Shown here piece by piece: positions 6,958-15,766 of a DNA stretch of 22,239 nt (position 1 is its first letter; every line of letters starts with the position of its first letter). The translations under genes were made by a program, and so were the position numbers. Source of the stretch: a virus. A model generated the notes under the pieces. The model ran no database searches and was not told the origin of the DNA. It saw only the letters and a program-made list of their open reading frames with translations. The stretch is taken from the IMG/VR virus record IMGVR_UViG_3300044939_000362, positions 1 to 22,239 of that record, one strand, 5' to 3'.

Positions 6958-7030
6958 GTTGTCGCGATCTGGTATATTAGTCTTCGTGTAGTATACTGCA
7001 ACTAGCCGGCACAAGCGAGGAAGGATTTGC
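6958..7030. promoter_or_regulatory. divergent control region between csf1 and terS
   Basis: These 73 bases separate the leftward CRISPR operon from the rightward terminase operon, so at least the leftward promoter should lie here. On the minus strand TTGCAG, 16 bases and TAATAT precede csf1 as a weak sigma70-like candidate. TATACT at 6992-6997 could serve the plus strand but has no matching -35 box. A good ribosome binding site, AGGAAGGA (7018-7025), precedes the small terminase ATG at 7031. Promoter placement is tentative. Confidence 0.35.
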
Positions 7031-7537
7031 ATGAAGTTTAACGATCCACGGGTGCAGCAGACGTTGTTGGACTGCATCGCATATGGCATGACGGTGCAGG
7101 ATAGCTGTGCTGCAGCTGGCGTATCGAAGAGGGCATATTACCATTGGCTCGGACAGGCTAGGGATGCCCTGCGCCGCCAGGCGGAGGGTGAAGACCTGTC
7201 AGAGTCTGACAAGCAGTACATCGAATTCTTGGAAGCCGTGAAGCAGGCTCGTGCGCTAAAGATTAGGAACCTGCTAAAGCAAATCGAGGAGCACGGACAG
7301 CGATCTTGGCAGGCGCTGGCCTGGATACTGGAGCGCACCGAGCCGGCCATGTTTGCCCAACGACGTGAGGTCACCAACTGGGAGGCCACCAGAACCGCGC
7401 TGATACGCATGGGGCTCACGCCGGAGGATGCAGAGCAGATTGTATCGGACATTGTCCGTCAATTCACCGAGGTGGCGGTGCGGGCAAAGCGCAAAGAAGT
7501 CTACGCGCTGCCGCCTGGCGAGGATGATGATGACTGA
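7031..7537 (+). CDS. terS: terminase small subunit
   Basis: This 168-residue protein recognises phage DNA for packaging and recruits the large terminase. The N-terminal third holds a helix-turn-helix: a helix around ALLDCIAYG-like residues 10-18, then VQDSCAAAGVSKRAYYHWLGQARD (22-45), the typical terminase small subunit DNA-binding motif. A helical middle (KQYIEFLEAVKQARALKIRN) is likely the oligomerisation region, and the C-terminus ends in acidic residues. Start ATG 7031 follows AGGAAGGA by 5 bases. It overlaps the large terminase gene by a few bases. It is the first gene of the late operon. Confidence 0.88.
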   Translation: MKFNDPRVQQTLLDCIAYGMTVQDSCAAAGVSKRAYYHWLGQARDALRRQAEGEDLSESDKQYIEFLEAVKQARALKIRNLLKQIEEHGQRSWQALAWILERTEPAMFAQRREVTNWEATRTALIRMGLTPEDAEQIVSDIVRQFTEVAVRAKRKEVYALPPGEDDDD

Positions 7538-9053
7538 TTATCCCCCTATCACGATACCCGATAGCATCGTCCAGGCGCTCATGCAGGAGGCTATTGTGCG
7601 TGCCGAGCGAGCGCTGCAGGTCCGTGCTGTTGACCTGTGGAAGCCCAACCCAGGTCCTCAGTCTGATGCATACTACAGCGAGGCTGACGAGTTATTCTTT
7701 GGCGGCGCGGCTGGGGGTGGCAAGACCAGCTTATTGTTAGGGCTGGCGATGACTGCGCACAAACGTTCCATCATCTTCAGGCGAGAATACTCACAAATGC
7801 GCGAGTTGGAAGACCAGTCAAGACGAATACTGGCTGGCACTAGAGCATCATACAATGGCCAGATGCATATCTGGCGTGATGTACCTGGCGGACGGGTGAT
7901 CGAGTTTGGTTCAGTACCCTATGACCATGATGTCCAGCGCTATCAAGGGCGCCCGCACGACCTCGTTGGCTTCGATGAGATTACGCACTTTACCGAGGAG
8001 CAGTACAGATTCCTGATTGCTTGGAATCGCTCGGAGGATCCCAACCAGCGGGTGCGGGTGGTAGCAACCGGCAACCCGCCGTCCTCACAAAGTGGAGAGT
8101 GGGTGATACGCTACTGGGCGCCTTGGCTCCATCCACACCACCCCAATCCGGCCAGGCCGGGCGAGCTACGCTACTTCGCCGTCATCGATGGCAAGGATGT
8201 CGAGGTGGATAGCGGCGAGCCATTCATGCACAACGGTGAGCTTGTCGTGCCCAGATCTCGCACTTTCATTCCGGCGCGCCTGGAGGACAACCCGCACCTA
8301 GCACAGACGAACTATCGAGCCGTGTTGCAGTCCCTGCAGGAGCCACTACGCAGCCAGCTTCTGTACGGGGACTTCAAGCTGACCATCCAGGATGATGAGT
8401 GGCAGGTCATACCGACCGAGTGGGTGCGTGTGGCTCAGGAACGTTGGCGCAAGCTGGGTAAGCCGGATAATCAGCCAATGCGCGCCTTGGGTGTGGATGT
8501 GGCGCGGGGCGGATCGCATAATACCGTACTGGCGCCTCTGTGGGGCGAGTACTTTGGCGAGTTAGTTATCATTCCCGGATACAAGACAAAGGATGGCGCA
8601 GCCACAGCGGCGTATGTCTATAAGCATCTCAAGGACGAGGCAGTGGTCTATATAGACGTCATTGGTGCCGGCTCGTCAGCGTATGATGTACTGAAGGAGC
8701 AGCTGGGTAGGCGAGTGGTGGGGGTTAATGCGGCGGGGAGAAGTAGGGGTAGATCAGCCGATGGCCACTTCCCCTTCCACAACATGCGCGCGCAAATGTA
8801 CTGGCGACTGCGCGAGGCGCTCGATCCCACCAGTGGAATTGCACTCGCTCTACCTCCTGACCACGACCTGCTAGCCGACTTGACTACGCCCCGGTACAGC
8901 GTGACCGCACGTGGCATACTGATAGAGAGCAAGCAGCAGGTAGCCGATAGGCTGGGGCGCTCGCCTGACAAAGGGGATGCAGTGGCTCTGGCGTGGTGTT
9001 GTGCACATACCAAGGCCAAGGTTGGCCGCGTGTTCTCGTCACCGATATACTGA
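7530..9053 (+). CDS. terL: terminase large subunit
   Basis: This 507-residue protein is the packaging motor ATPase and headful or cos nuclease. The Walker A motif is GGAAGGGKTS (58-67), Walker B with the catalytic Glu is DLVGFDE (144-150), and VVATGNPP is the coupling motif. The C-terminal RNase H-like nuclease keeps acidic residues in ALGVDVARGG, VVYIDVIGAG and SPDKGDAVALAW, the usual metal-binding triad. Three in-frame ATGs occur at 7524, 7527 and 7530; 7530 has the best distance from GGCGAGG (7517-7523). It overlaps terS by 8 bases, suggesting coupled translation. Confidence 0.95.
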   Translation: MTDYPPITIPDSIVQALMQEAIVRAERALQVRAVDLWKPNPGPQSDAYYSEADELFFGGAAGGGKTSLLLGLAMTAHKRSIIFRREYSQMRELEDQSRRILAGTRASYNGQMHIWRDVPGGRVIEFGSVPYDHDVQRYQGRPHDLVGFDEITHFTEEQYRFLIAWNRSEDPNQRVRVVATGNPPSSQSGEWVIRYWAPWLHPHHPNPARPGELRYFAVIDGKDVEVDSGEPFMHNGELVVPRSRTFIPARLEDNPHLAQTNYRAVLQSLQEPLRSQLLYGDFKLTIQDDEWQVIPTEWVRVAQERWRKLGKPDNQPMRALGVDVARGGSHNTVLAPLWGEYFGELVIIPGYKTKDGAATAAYVYKHLKDEAVVYIDVIGAGSSAYDVLKEQLGRRVVGVNAAGRSRGRSADGHFPFHNMRAQMYWRLREALDPTSGIALALPPDHDLLADLTTPRYSVTARGILIESKQQVADRLGRSPDKGDAVALAWCCAHTKAKVGRVFSSPIY

Positions 9054-9060
9054 GGTTGAT

Positions 9061-10551
9061 ATGCCAGCGATACCAGCAATATACAATCCTGATAACCAAG
9101 CCATCAATCAGTTGGCAGACGATGAGCGCACAAGACGCAATGGCCTGATTGATGCTTATTGGCGCTATTACGAAGGCCGACACCGGCGCTGGCTGCGACA
9201 GAGGCCCGGTGATCCGGACTTCAACATCACGCTTAATCTGTGCGGGCAGGCGATTAACAAGCTGGTGGACTTTGTTGCTCCTACTGCGCCGACACTGACG
9301 CTGCGTGGGGGCATTCAGCGCACAGTGGCCCCGGACGGCTCGCTGGTGGAGCAGAGAAGTCCGGAGCAGCAAGCCCTAGATCGCTTTTGGGATGTCTCCG
9401 ACCTGGACGTGGACTTCACCGATGTCCTCATATCTGGCTTCGTCACGGGCCACACATTCCTCAGGCTCATCATTCGAGAGGACAACAATGTCGAGGTGAG
9501 ACTCCTCGATCCCCGTCACGTCACGGTATTCTGGAATGTTGCCAACGTGCGCCAGAGGTTGTGGTACAGACTCTATTGGATGCAGGCCACCAACGAGGAG
9601 CGCCGCCAAGATATTGTACCAACAGCACTGCTAGTGGCATCGGGTCGCGTGCCTAGAGAGCAAATCGAGAATATGTCGGAAGAGGAGCTCAACAGCTTCC
9701 TGGCGTCATGGTCGGTATTGGAGTACGCCAAGCCGAGTACGGGAAAGTGGGAGGTAGTGGCAAGTGATATGTGGCCGTATCCATTCCCACCTATTGTGGA
9801 CTGGAAGAATGCCCACCGCCCGCATGAGTACTATGGTCTCTCGGACCTGGCCCATGCCGATCTTAACGATGCAATTAATCTGGTGGCCAGCAATATTGCC
9901 AAGATCATCTTCCACCATGCCGGCCCGCAGACGGTCATTGTGGGCGGCACACTCGGCCAGGCGGGGGGTGAGCGCACAGTGGATACAGGCCCCTCAACCG
10001 TGCTGGAATTCGAGGACCCCGACACCAAGGTGTACAATTTGGAGATGACCTCAGACCTGGCCGCGTCACTCAATATGATGCAGGTGTTGAGGGAGACATT
10101 CTTCAGTCAGATGAGGGTCTTTGATAGCAGCGCGCACAAGGATAAGTTGGCCCGTGTGACCAACTTCGGTGTCAGGATGCTGCACAATGACATGATTGGC
10201 ATGATGCGCTCCAAGCGCCACCTCATCGGTCGTGGTCTGGCGGAGACTGCGCGGCGAGCGCTGTTTATACAAGGGTTTGAGGTTGAGCGTGACCAGATAC
10301 AGGTGAATTGGGACGACCCGATACCGCAGAATCGGGTCGAGCTAGTCGGTGCACTGCTACAGGAGCAGCAGATAGGTGGCACATCTATACAGACGCTGCT
10401 GGAGGACCTGGGGCGCGATCCAACGGTTGAGCATTCACGGCGCAAGATTGAGGAGCGGGTGGCAACCGATGCCGTAGCGGATGTACTGGCTCGCATTGGG
10501 GAGCGAGGCGGGCCAGTCCTCGGTACCAGGCAACCCGGGAGAGTGAGATAA
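9061..10551 (+). CDS. portal protein (SPP1 gp6-like)
   Basis: This 496-residue protein forms the dodecameric DNA gate at the capsid vertex. It has the order typical of SPP1-type portals: an N-terminal helical region with WRYYEGRHRRWLRQ, then NLCGQAINKLVDFVAPTAPTL, a beta-rich region (VEVRLLDPRHVTVFWNV), the WKNAHRPHEYYGLSDLAHADLNDAINLVASNIAKII wing-stem segment, and a C-terminal helix with many Gln and Glu. ATG 9061 lies 7 bases after the terL stop, with GAGG overlapping that stop. The context between terL and the MuF gene confirms the call. Confidence 0.9.
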   Translation: MPAIPAIYNPDNQAINQLADDERTRRNGLIDAYWRYYEGRHRRWLRQRPGDPDFNITLNLCGQAINKLVDFVAPTAPTLTLRGGIQRTVAPDGSLVEQRSPEQQALDRFWDVSDLDVDFTDVLISGFVTGHTFLRLIIREDNNVEVRLLDPRHVTVFWNVANVRQRLWYRLYWMQATNEERRQDIVPTALLVASGRVPREQIENMSEEELNSFLASWSVLEYAKPSTGKWEVVASDMWPYPFPPIVDWKNAHRPHEYYGLSDLAHADLNDAINLVASNIAKIIFHHAGPQTVIVGGTLGQAGGERTVDTGPSTVLEFEDPDTKVYNLEMTSDLAASLNMMQVLRETFFSQMRVFDSSAHKDKLARVTNFGVRMLHNDMIGMMRSKRHLIGRGLAETARRALFIQGFEVERDQIQVNWDDPIPQNRVELVGALLQEQQIGGTSIQTLLEDLGRDPTVEHSRRKIEERVATDAVADVLARIGERGGPVLGTRQPGRVR

Positions 10552-10554
10552 GCA

Positions 10555-11598
10555 ATGGTACTGGCAGCGGAGCGCAATCCTAAATTGGCGATTACGAACA
10601 TTGTAGATAATGTGCGTGAGGAGCTGGAGTCTCGTCTACAACAGTTTATAAAATTCGCCAGGCGAGAATACATTGAGAATATGGAGAGTGTCAGGGCGCG
10701 CATTGGTGACCTAGAGGATGAATTAGAAGGTATTGTGGGCGAAGACCAAGTGGTAACACAAGAGGCCATCGAGTCCTCGTCAGTATATAACAGAATCATA
10801 GGTGAGTTGCTAGATAATGGTGACGACTATGCCAAAATCATTAAGGAGGCAATCATCGAATTTGGTGATGATGCAGTACTGATAGGCGCGAATATAGCCG
10901 AAGAGCTGGCGCTGGTTAGCGCAGGCGAGGGCGCCGAGGTGTTGTTCGATGTATGGTCACGGCCTGATCCCGAGGTGGTGTTGCGAGCGATAAGATATGT
11001 GGACCACCCAGAGTTTAGAGCAATCTTTGATAGGTTTGGTCAGGATGTGGCAGACGGTGCCACCGATCTCATCAAGAGAATGGTGGCGAGAGGTGCAAAT
11101 CCAAGGAAGATCGCACGGGCGCTGGAGGCATACTGGCTGTTGCCATATTCTTGGGTGGAGAACACGACGCGCACGCTACAGTTGTGGAGTTACAGGACGG
11201 CTACGCACGTGGCCTATGCGCTCAACGATCGTGTGGTGAGGGGGTGGATGTGGTGGGCTGTGTTAGATAACCGCACCTGTCCCCTGTGCTGGAGCATGCA
11301 CGGCCAGATATTTACCAACGACCAGATACTTAATGAGCACCACCGAGGGCGATGCACGCCGGTTCCAATCGTTGTGGGCAGCAGATGGGCAGACACGGTC
11401 GAGACGGGGAGAGAGATATTTGCCAGACTACCTACAGGCCAGCAGCAAGAGATAATGGGGGGCAGCCTGTGGGAAGCCTGGAGCAGCGGACAAGTGTCAT
11501 GGGATGACATTGTGTCTCCCTACCAGCACGCCGTCTTTGGGGAGATGTTGACCACAGCGACGTTAGGGCAGGCTCTTGCAAATGCCGCAGAGCGATGA
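10555..11598 (+). CDS. MuF-type minor head protein
   Basis: This 347-residue protein is a phage head morphogenesis protein of the SPP1 gp7 / Mu gpF family. The N-terminal 110 residues are helical and charged, with coiled-coil character (ELESRLQQFIKFARREYIENM). The family signature lies in the C-terminal third: WAVLDNRTCPLC with C242 and C245, then HGQIF, and EHHRGRCTP with H262/H263 and C267, a probable metal site. These proteins bind the portal and are injected or packaged in the head. No C-terminal toxin domain is fused. It starts 3 bases after the portal stop and is followed by a strong hairpin. Confidence 0.9.
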   Translation: MVLAAERNPKLAITNIVDNVREELESRLQQFIKFARREYIENMESVRARIGDLEDELEGIVGEDQVVTQEAIESSSVYNRIIGELLDNGDDYAKIIKEAIIEFGDDAVLIGANIAEELALVSAGEGAEVLFDVWSRPDPEVVLRAIRYVDHPEFRAIFDRFGQDVADGATDLIKRMVARGANPRKIARALEAYWLLPYSWVENTTRTLQLWSYRTATHVAYALNDRVVRGWMWWAVLDNRTCPLCWSMHGQIFTNDQILNEHHRGRCTPVPIVVGSRWADTVETGREIFARLPTGQQQEIMGGSLWEAWSSGQVSWDDIVSPYQHAVFGEMLTTATLGQALANAAER

Positions 11599-11623
11599 TA
11601 TTGTATAGTTGGGCTCCGTTGCG

Positions 11624-11662
11624 AATCAAGCGGCCAGCCGCAATCCGGCTGGCCGCTTGATT
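11624..11662 (+). terminator. perfect 17-base-pair hairpin after the MuF gene
   Basis: The arms 11624-11640 and 11646-11662 are perfectly complementary over 17 bases around the loop CAATC. Only three Ts follow the GC-rich stem, so it is not a textbook intrinsic terminator; it may be a partial terminator, an RNA stability element or a processing site. A smaller hairpin, GTGTGC (11668-11673) with GCACAC (11681-11686), follows at once. Confidence 0.6.
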
Positions 11663-11693
11663 TGGGAGTGTGCGAGGGAGGCACACGGGCATA

Positions 11694-11699
11694 TATAAT
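11694..11699 (+). promoter_or_regulatory. candidate -10 box before scaffold/capsid genes
   Basis: A perfect TATAAT sits 18 bases before ATG 11717 and just after two hairpins, as expected for an internal promoter restarting transcription. No good -35 box is seen 16-18 bases upstream, so the call is tentative. If used, the leader would be only about 10 bases long. Confidence 0.35.
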
Positions 11700-11716
11700 A
11701 GTATGGTGACCAACAC

Positions 11717-12058
11717 ATGTCAAGGAGTAAACCCATTGTATGTACGTGGTTGCAGCTGGCTGAGGCGCTAGCCCCCCTCCATGGGTGGGACAAGCGCTAC
11801 CTAGACAGATTGCACGACGTCTGGAAGCTAGGTGCACCAACTCCAGATTCGCATATCCTGGTGCCTGCCGGCTACGACGAGCGTAAGCTCCAGCCCGGCA
11901 ACACAGAGAGACGCATTGTGGCGCCGTCGAAGCTGGAAGCGTGGGTGGTTGAGGTAGCCCAGGCACGCGGGTGGCCCATGACCATGCAGGATGCATGTGA
12001 GATTATAGAAGGACGAGGTTATGTCAGAGGACAAGCTAGATCGCACACTCGCAGATGA
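11717..12058 (+). CDS. hypothetical protein, 113 aa
   Basis: This is an unrecognised protein between the MuF and scaffold genes. The first 45 residues contain LQLAEALAPLHGWDKRYLDRLHDVWKLGAP-type helices that could form a small DNA-binding or structural domain; the C-terminal half has KLEAWVVEVAQARGW and a basic tail. ATG 11717 lacks a clear ribosome binding site and lies close to the candidate -10 box, so the message may be almost leaderless. The last 38 bases overlap the scaffold gene. A prohead protease would be common at this place, but no protease motif is visible. Confidence 0.6.
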   Translation: MSRSKPIVCTWLQLAEALAPLHGWDKRYLDRLHDVWKLGAPTPDSHILVPAGYDERKLQPGNTERRIVAPSKLEAWVVEVAQARGWPMTMQDACEIIEGRGYVRGQARSHTRR

Positions 12059-12737
12059 GCCTCAGGATATTGGCGGGTCCGATCCTGAGCTGGGGGCAGC
12101 GCCGGCACCTCAGACCGAAGAGGCTGAGGCTGAAGGGGCAGATATGTTGCCACGCAAGGTTGTAGAGGAGGCGCGGCGCGAGGCTGCCAAATACCGCATC
12201 AGAGCGCGAGAAGCGGAGGAGCGGCTGAAGCAGCTGGAATCCGCACTGCAAGAGCGCGAGATGAAGGAGTTGGAAGAGCAGAAGCGCTGGCAAGAGATGA
12301 GCGAGAGGTACAAAGAGCGCGCATCTCAGTTAGAGGCTGAGTTGAAGGCGCAGAAGCTGGCCTTTTTCAGACAACGGGTCGCCAGTAGATATGCCTCTCG
12401 CCTGCCGGCGCAAGAGGGTGTAGATGTGGTTGGAGTATTCGCCGACCTTCTCCAAGGAGATGACGAGGAGGCAATGGCGAGGCACGCTGAGCAGCTTATT
12501 GCGTTGTTTGGTGTGCGGGCGCAGCAGGCACAAGCTCAGCCCTCCCCCACTGCATCGCAGGCTGTGCGTCAGACGACGCAGGCGGTCCCAGGCGGACAAC
12601 CCATTGGGCGGACAGACGAGGATCGCCGCCAGGAGTACTTCGGCGGTGGTGATATGTCTCGCTCGCCCATATTCCAGAAGGGTAAGGTTATCTATCACGG
12701 GAACCCTTCTGACTTGGAACGTCCGTTGAGTGAGTAG
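12021..12737 (+). CDS. capsid scaffolding protein
   Basis: This 238-residue protein has the hallmarks of a phage scaffold. The N-terminus is acidic and disordered (about 1-45), followed by a long charged coiled coil (about 46-125) rich in Glu, Lys, Arg and Gln, then a Gln/Ala/Pro/Ser-rich linker and a short basic C-terminal end that would contact the capsid protein. The product guides assembly of the prohead and is later removed. GAAGGACGAGG lies just upstream of ATG 12021. It directly precedes the major capsid gene, which supports the assignment more than any sequence motif does. Confidence 0.82.
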   Translation: MSEDKLDRTLADEPQDIGGSDPELGAAPAPQTEEAEAEGADMLPRKVVEEARREAAKYRIRAREAEERLKQLESALQEREMKELEEQKRWQEMSERYKERASQLEAELKAQKLAFFRQRVASRYASRLPAQEGVDVVGVFADLLQGDDEEAMARHAEQLIALFGVRAQQAQAQPSPTASQAVRQTTQAVPGGQPIGRTDEDRRQEYFGGGDMSRSPIFQKGKVIYHGNPSDLERPLSE

Positions 12738-12748
12738 GAGGAAATAAC

Positions 12749-13594
12749 ATGGCAGTTTCTACTGTCTCGTCGCTCAATGGCCTATTCAATGCGATCTTCG
12801 AGGATGCCATCTTTGTCGCACGCGAAGTCAATCTCATGGCTGGCCTGGTGACCAACTATACAGCCAACACGATGGCTAACCGTAGGCTGGGTATCTACCC
12901 AAAGCTTAATGCGACAGAGGTAACCGAGGGTGTGGACTTCACACTGGCTACTGAGTGGACGAAGACCGACCAGATGACCATCACACCAACAACCAAGATG
13001 GTGCAGGTGATCATCACCGATGAGCGCTTGATGACGGACCCGGACGACGCGCGCCGGGATGCCAGCACGGAGATGGGTGCTGCTATCGGTACTCGAATAG
13101 ACACCGATCTGGTAGGACTCTTCTCTGGCTTCTCTGCCCGCAAAGGTGCAGCTGGAACGACGCTGACTATCAGTAATTGTGCAGCGGCTGTTGCCGTGTT
13201 GCGCAACAATAACGTGCCCAACCCAATTTGGTTCGTGCTCCATCCATACCACTGGCACGACGTGTGGGTTGAGCTTGGTCAGCCGGCGGCAAACCAGGCA
13301 TTCCTCGGCGACACTGCCAATGAGGCGATGCGCAGCTACTATGTTGGCACCTTCCTCAATGCCCAGTGGTTTGTGGACGCCAACATCTCTGTAAACGCCG
13401 ACGACGATGCCTACAGCGCCGTCTTCCACCGCGAGGCCCTCGCGCTCGATACGCGCACTCCACCAACGATGGAGGTGGAGCGCGACGCTAGTCTACGCGC
13501 CTGGGAGCTCAATATGATCGTTCGCTACGGTGTTGCTGAGCGACGAGACAACTTCGGTGTCGGTCTCATCGCTGACGCCACCGAGCCAACGTAA
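12749..13594 (+). CDS. major capsid protein, HK97-fold likely
   Basis: This 281-residue protein follows the scaffold gene and has the composition of a major capsid protein: few Cys, many Asn, Thr and Ala, and alternating strand and helix segments. Recognisable parts include an N-terminal helical arm, a GVDFTLATEWTKTDQ E-loop-like region, an ITDERLMTDPDDARRDASTEMGAAIG spine helix, and an FVLHPYHWHDV strand with a C-terminal region ending IVRYGVAERRDNFGVGLIAD. The ribosome binding site AGGAGGAAA (12736-12744) is the strongest nearby, consistent with high expression. HK97 fold is inferred from family and context. Confidence 0.88.
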   Translation: MAVSTVSSLNGLFNAIFEDAIFVAREVNLMAGLVTNYTANTMANRRLGIYPKLNATEVTEGVDFTLATEWTKTDQMTITPTTKMVQVIITDERLMTDPDDARRDASTEMGAAIGTRIDTDLVGLFSGFSARKGAAGTTLTISNCAAAVAVLRNNNVPNPIWFVLHPYHWHDVWVELGQPAANQAFLGDTANEAMRSYYVGTFLNAQWFVDANISVNADDDAYSAVFHREALALDTRTPPTMEVERDASLRAWELNMIVRYGVAERRDNFGVGLIADATEPT

Positions 13595-13898
13595 TGAGAT
13601 GGACTGCAAGGAGGTGGGCATAGCAGCCGCAGAATTGGAGCACGGTGGGTACAGCCGTCAAGGCGACCGGAGGTGCGTCGGCGGCTGCTCGACTTCCTGC
13701 AGAGAAGCCTGGCGCCCTCACCCTTGTGGAGGGCACCATCTTCAAGGGATAACAGGTTGTACTGGATTACCAGTGTACTGGGGACTGTGTCGAAGGTGGC
13801 GGACAACGCCACCTTCGACTGTGTCCCAGGTCTTGGTAGCTGATTTGCGCAATGTATGTGCCCGGTTGTAGTACCGGGGTACATATTATAGGTGGACA
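13595..13898 (+). other. 304-base gap after capsid gene with possible broken small gene
   Basis: No standard gene is clear here. A perfect ribosome binding site AAGGAGG (13608-13614) is followed at the right distance by ATA (13620) rather than ATG. One base out of that frame, an open stretch from 13624 to the stop at 13750-13752 encodes an Ala/Gly/Thr/Val-rich, phage-like segment ending LTLVEGTIFKG; its first usable start is GTG 13645 (35 residues). This looks like a small gene damaged by an indel, one using a non-standard start, or a sequencing error. A large hairpin (13781-13827) and TATTAT (13884-13889) fill the remainder. Confidence 0.4.
13781..13827 (+). terminator. strong hairpin after capsid gene, no U-tract
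   Basis: TCGAAGGTGGCG (13790-13801) pairs perfectly with CGCCACCTTCGA (13807-13818) around the 5-base loop GACAA. An outer GGGAC (13781-13785) pairs with GTCCC (13823-13827) across a small internal loop. The lack of a following T-tract argues against efficient intrinsic termination; it may limit read-through into the glycosyltransferase genes or protect the capsid transcript end. Confidence 0.6.
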
Positions 13899-15083
13899 AT
13901 GAAGATATTGTGGCATAGTAACGGTCCCAACGTGCCCAGCGGTTACGGGGTACAGACTAAAATTTTTTGCAAACTTCTGGTAGAGGACGGTCACGATGTC
14001 ATTGTGTCTTGCAATTGCGGCTTACAGGGTATCCCGATGCGCTGGGAGGGCATGCTGATCCTACCCAGCACAGTAGATGAGGTGGGCAACGACAGCCTAA
14101 TAGCACATTATCTCGATAACTCTCCTGATGTCCTCCTCATCCTGTATGACGCGTGGCCATTCAATCCGGATGTGATCTCCCAGATACCCGTATCGCTGTG
14201 GGCCCCAATTGATCATCGCGAGGTACCGCCGCAGGTCGCCGACATCTTGCGGCTGGCGCGTCACCCAATCGCCATGAGCCGTCATGGTGAGCGGGCCATG
14301 CGCGCTGCAGGGGGCATTGACCCATTCTACGTTCCTCACGCTGTAGATACCGAGATCTATAAGCCGATAGACAGGCAGGAGGCTCGCAAGCGACTGGATG
14401 TTGGGAGCAACACATTCTTCGTCGTGGTCAACGGAGCCAACAAGGGTAATCGCAAGTCGCTGGAGCTCATCATTAAAGCATGGTCGATTTTTACAGAGCG
14501 CTACCATTACGATGGTATGCTTCTGTATATGCATTGTTATGCCGAGGCTACACACGGTATAGATTTACTGGCATGTGCTAAGTATTATGAGGTAGACCCC
14601 AAGACAATACGGTTTGCGAACTCATATCATTATGTTATGGGGCGCTTCTCCCCCCGCATTATGTGTGACCTGTATAACGCCGCTGACGTACTGCTACAAC
14701 CCTCGCGGGGTGAGGGTTTCGGCGTACCGCTCATTGAAGCGCAGGCGTGTGGTACCCCCGTCATCACCTGCGACGCTACGGCGATGAGTGAGCTCGTTGG
14801 GCCGGGGTATCTCATCGCTATAGATGCCATTGACGACTACATCTACACGCCAATGGGAGATGAGCAGGCCGAGCCGCCAGTGTCCCGGATTGTAGATGGC
14901 CTGGAGTGGGCGTATGCCCATAAAGGTAGCGAGCAATTGCGGTACAAAGCGCGTGCCTTCGCTATGGAATACGATAGCCAGTACGTATATAGCAAATACA
15001 TGAAGCCGGCACTGGAGTGGATGGCCGAGGTCAACAGGTCGGCAACTGGTACCGACGCAGTGATAGAGCATTATCCACAATGA
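13899..15083 (+). CDS. glycosyltransferase, GT4-like (GT-B fold)
   Basis: This 394-residue protein transfers a sugar from a nucleotide donor and resembles family GT4. The N-terminal Rossmann-like half begins MKILWHSNGPNVPSGYGVQ with the glycine-containing acceptor loop. The C-terminal donor-binding half has FFVVVNGANKGNRKSLEL (173-190), where the basic residues contact phosphate, and the E-x7-E motif E272-E280 in EGFGVPLIE, followed by ACGTPVIT. No signal peptide or membrane segment is visible, so it should act in the cytoplasm. It opens a four-gene cassette coupled by short overlaps. The acceptor could be a virion protein, DNA or a host glycan; none can be chosen from sequence. Confidence 0.85.
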   Translation: MKILWHSNGPNVPSGYGVQTKIFCKLLVEDGHDVIVSCNCGLQGIPMRWEGMLILPSTVDEVGNDSLIAHYLDNSPDVLLILYDAWPFNPDVISQIPVSLWAPIDHREVPPQVADILRLARHPIAMSRHGERAMRAAGGIDPFYVPHAVDTEIYKPIDRQEARKRLDVGSNTFFVVVNGANKGNRKSLELIIKAWSIFTERYHYDGMLLYMHCYAEATHGIDLLACAKYYEVDPKTIRFANSYHYVMGRFSPRIMCDLYNAADVLLQPSRGEGFGVPLIEAQACGTPVITCDATAMSELVGPGYLIAIDAIDDYIYTPMGDEQAEPPVSRIVDGLEWAYAHKGSEQLRYKARAFAMEYDSQYVYSKYMKPALEWMAEVNRSATGTDAVIEHYPQ

Positions 15084-15766
15084 CGGACATCGCTGTAGTA
15101 TCCGTATTCCGAGATAGTAGTACGTACCTGACACGTTATCTGATGCAGGTGCTGGGACTCAAGTCACACTTTGAGTATATCCACTTGGTATGGCTGGAGG
15201 GAGATAGTACAGATAACACGCTACACAGGCTACGAGCGGCAGCTAAGGAGATTGCAGATAGGCACCTGCATATTACGCTGGCAAAGTATGATTTTGGCGG
15301 GAGGCTGTGGCCATCACTAGACCATGCTGCACGCCTGCGACAGGTTGTGCACCTCTGGAATAAGGTAATGCAATATGTTCCCGCCTATGAATGGGTGTGT
15401 ATAGTGGTCAGTGAGCTCATATGGAGCGCAGATGTCGTCCCTAGGCTCATTGACCACGTGGCTCGAGGCCGGGCCGATGTTGTCTATCCGGCGCTATACA
15501 TCAAGGGTAGTAATCTGTGGTATGACACCAATACATTCCGCCTCGATGGAGAGCGATTCCTCACTCAACCGCCGTACCTGCCCCGACCCTTAACCGATGG
15601 GGAGCAACAGAATTGGCCGCTGGTCAAGGTGGACACAGGGGGCGGCATGATCATCGCGACCCGTGATAGGGTGAGTATGGCACATTGGCAGGGGAATTGT
15701 ATACTCACCTTCCCTGAAGATACTCGCTGCGTTGTTGACATGAGTGTACGGATAGAGCACCCATGA
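15080..15766 (+). CDS. glycosyltransferase-like protein, GT-A type (Anp1/GT62-like)
   Basis: This 228-residue protein starts at ATG 15080, overlapping the previous stop by 4 bases (ATGA). The N-terminus TDIAVVSVFRDSSTYLTRYLMQVLGL and WLEGDSTDNTL resemble the start of GT-A glycosyltransferases, particularly the Anp1/Mnn9 (GT62) group. A classical DxD motif is not obvious; SELIWSAD occupies its likely place, so metal use is uncertain. The C-terminal part has a VDTGGGMIIATRD segment typical of the acceptor side. It is cytoplasmic, with no membrane segment. Assignment rests on fold-level resemblance plus the neighbouring glycosyltransferases. Confidence 0.7.
   Translation: MTDIAVVSVFRDSSTYLTRYLMQVLGLKSHFEYIHLVWLEGDSTDNTLHRLRAAAKEIADRHLHITLAKYDFGGRLWPSLDHAARLRQVVHLWNKVMQYVPAYEWVCIVVSELIWSADVVPRLIDHVARGRADVVYPALYIKGSNLWYDTNTFRLDGERFLTQPPYLPRPLTDGEQQNWPLVKVDTGGGMIIATRDRVSMAHWQGNCILTFPEDTRCVVDMSVRIEHP

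Noticed and set aside
12782-13429. Minus-strand frame of 215 codons opposite the capsid gene
   Set aside because: It is antisense to a well-supported capsid gene, has no ribosome binding site or recognisable domain, and is best explained as a coding shadow.
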